From: Collinsella sp. AM18-10
GTDB taxonomy: Bacteria > Actinomycetota > Coriobacteriia > Coriobacteriales > Coriobacteriaceae
Reading direction: 5' to 3'
DNA length: 64,000 bases
Assembly (NCBI RefSeq): GCF_003471585.1
Contig: NZ_QRJO01000003.1
Location: 155,428-219,427 of the forward strand
In this document: positions 63,541-64,000 of the stretch, one piece after another
Layout: each line of letters starts with the position of its first letter
How positions within the stretch are numbered: the stretch's first letter is position 1
Translations under genes and position numbers: made by a program
Notes under the pieces: model-generated
Told to the model about the DNA's origin: nothing
Seen by the model: only the letters and a program-made list of their open reading frames with translations
Databases searched by the model: none

Positions 63541-64000
63541 TCAACCAATTAGCGGATGTTTTTTAAAATGGCTCGATGATTCAACGGAGTCCCAATCGTG
63601 CATCGATAACTGAATGCAATTTTGGGCAATAATTTCCGTTTCTTTTTCTCCCGTTCTGATATCAGGAAGAGTTTTAATCACGCCACATTTGTAGTTAAGC
63701 GTCGGCATTGTCAGTTCGGCAATTACGGAATACAAAGACGAATTTAGTGCGGCTATGGCTTCGATGCAGCCTGACCCAACAAGAACCTGGCCCCCCGCAT
63801 CGAACAAGAATCCTTCAGGGTAATATCGAACACCTAGTTGTCCGGTGGAAATCGCTGTCCAAGTTCCGCCCTCTTTAAACCAAAGAGATTGACTAGGCCA
63901 TACGCAGCCTTTGAGTTTCTTCATTTTCTCTCTAAAAGTTGAGCTGAACCCTATTAAATATGGCTCTGTTAGACCAGGATTGACATTCCGCCCCATCATC
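63541..64000 (-). CDS. partial alternative PglX C-terminus (inverted cassette)
   Basis: The frame runs off the right edge of the window, so only its last 152 residues are seen. It aligns with the end of PglX: WTAISTGQLGVRYYPEGFLFDAGG against WSKISSGRIALRYFPRGSLF, IAALNSSLYSVI against MGFLNSSVAMAA, PTLNYKCGVIKTLP against PTLNFEGGQVRSLP, and HDWDSVESSSHFKKHPLIG against ADWDSFEQSWGFVRHPLG. It is the same domain with different residues, i.e. an alternative target-recognition end in opposite orientation. Whether it has its own start or is a silent cassette is not visible. Confidence 0.85.
   Translation of the reverse strand, partial: MMGRNVNPGLTEPYLIGFSSTFREKMKKLKGCVWPSQSLWFKEGGTWTAISTGQLGVRYYPEGFLFDAGGQVLVGSGCIEAIAALNSSLYSVIAELTMPTLNYKCGVIKTLPDIRTGEKETEIIAQNCIQLSMHDWDSVESSSHFKKHPLIG

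Overview
The window reads as chromosomal DNA of a high-GC Gram-positive gut actinobacterium of the class Coriobacteriia, most likely Collinsella or a close relative. This is an inference from recalled similarity of the proteins, GC- and GAG-rich codon use, AAGGAG-type ribosome binding sites, and many small intergenic palindromes. No rRNA, tRNA, CRISPR array or complete insertion sequence was seen.

Positions 1-14300 are mostly housekeeping: a DegV lipid-binding protein, an rRNA m5C methyltransferase, a MetRS-like tRNA ligase, and three queuosine genes (queH, queA, tgt) interleaved with a tail-anchored coiled-coil protein and an SDR oxidoreductase. Directly after queA and after the SDR gene lie two copies of a ~170-bp structured element whose helices are kept by compensatory changes. 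Positions 14300-18800 form a small conflict island: a DinJ/YafQ toxin-antitoxin pair with its operator, and a 1003-residue primase-helicase of the TOTE conflict type, backed by a MITE-like inverted-repeat element.

Positions 18800-29600 hold a second DegV protein, a HAD phosphatase, a Sapep-type dipeptidase, the pstSCAB phosphate transporter, an ABC-F ATPase, a Cof-type phosphatase and a DtxR-family regulator, followed by a 127-bp three-tier hairpin. Positions 29600-32400 are a zinc/cadmium efflux unit (P1B ATPase, separate HMA protein, ArsR/SmtB repressor) with matching operators. Positions 32600-46900 mix metabolism (an exonuclease, a DUF2899-like metal permease, phosphatases, an M20 peptidase, serC-serA) with two paralogous nuclease-like proteins of unknown role, one flanked by direct repeats, and a Phd/RelE-type toxin-antitoxin pair.

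Positions 47000-64000 are a large defence locus. A type I BREX operon starts at 55945 (brxA, brxB, brxC, pglX) and runs off the right edge. Its pglX ends at 63468 and faces an inverted partial second pglX 3' end across a strong hairpin. This is the arrangement expected for a phase-variable methyltransferase whose target-recognition part is swapped by inversion. In front of BREX, on the same strand and tightly packed, is a four-gene module that I do not recognise as a described system: a 1461-residue protein with an internal duplication, a ParB-like protein, an SNF2-like helicase interrupted by a frameshift between motifs II and III, and a Pro/Glu-rich coiled-coil protein. This module and the pglX inversion cassette are the most interesting parts of the window.
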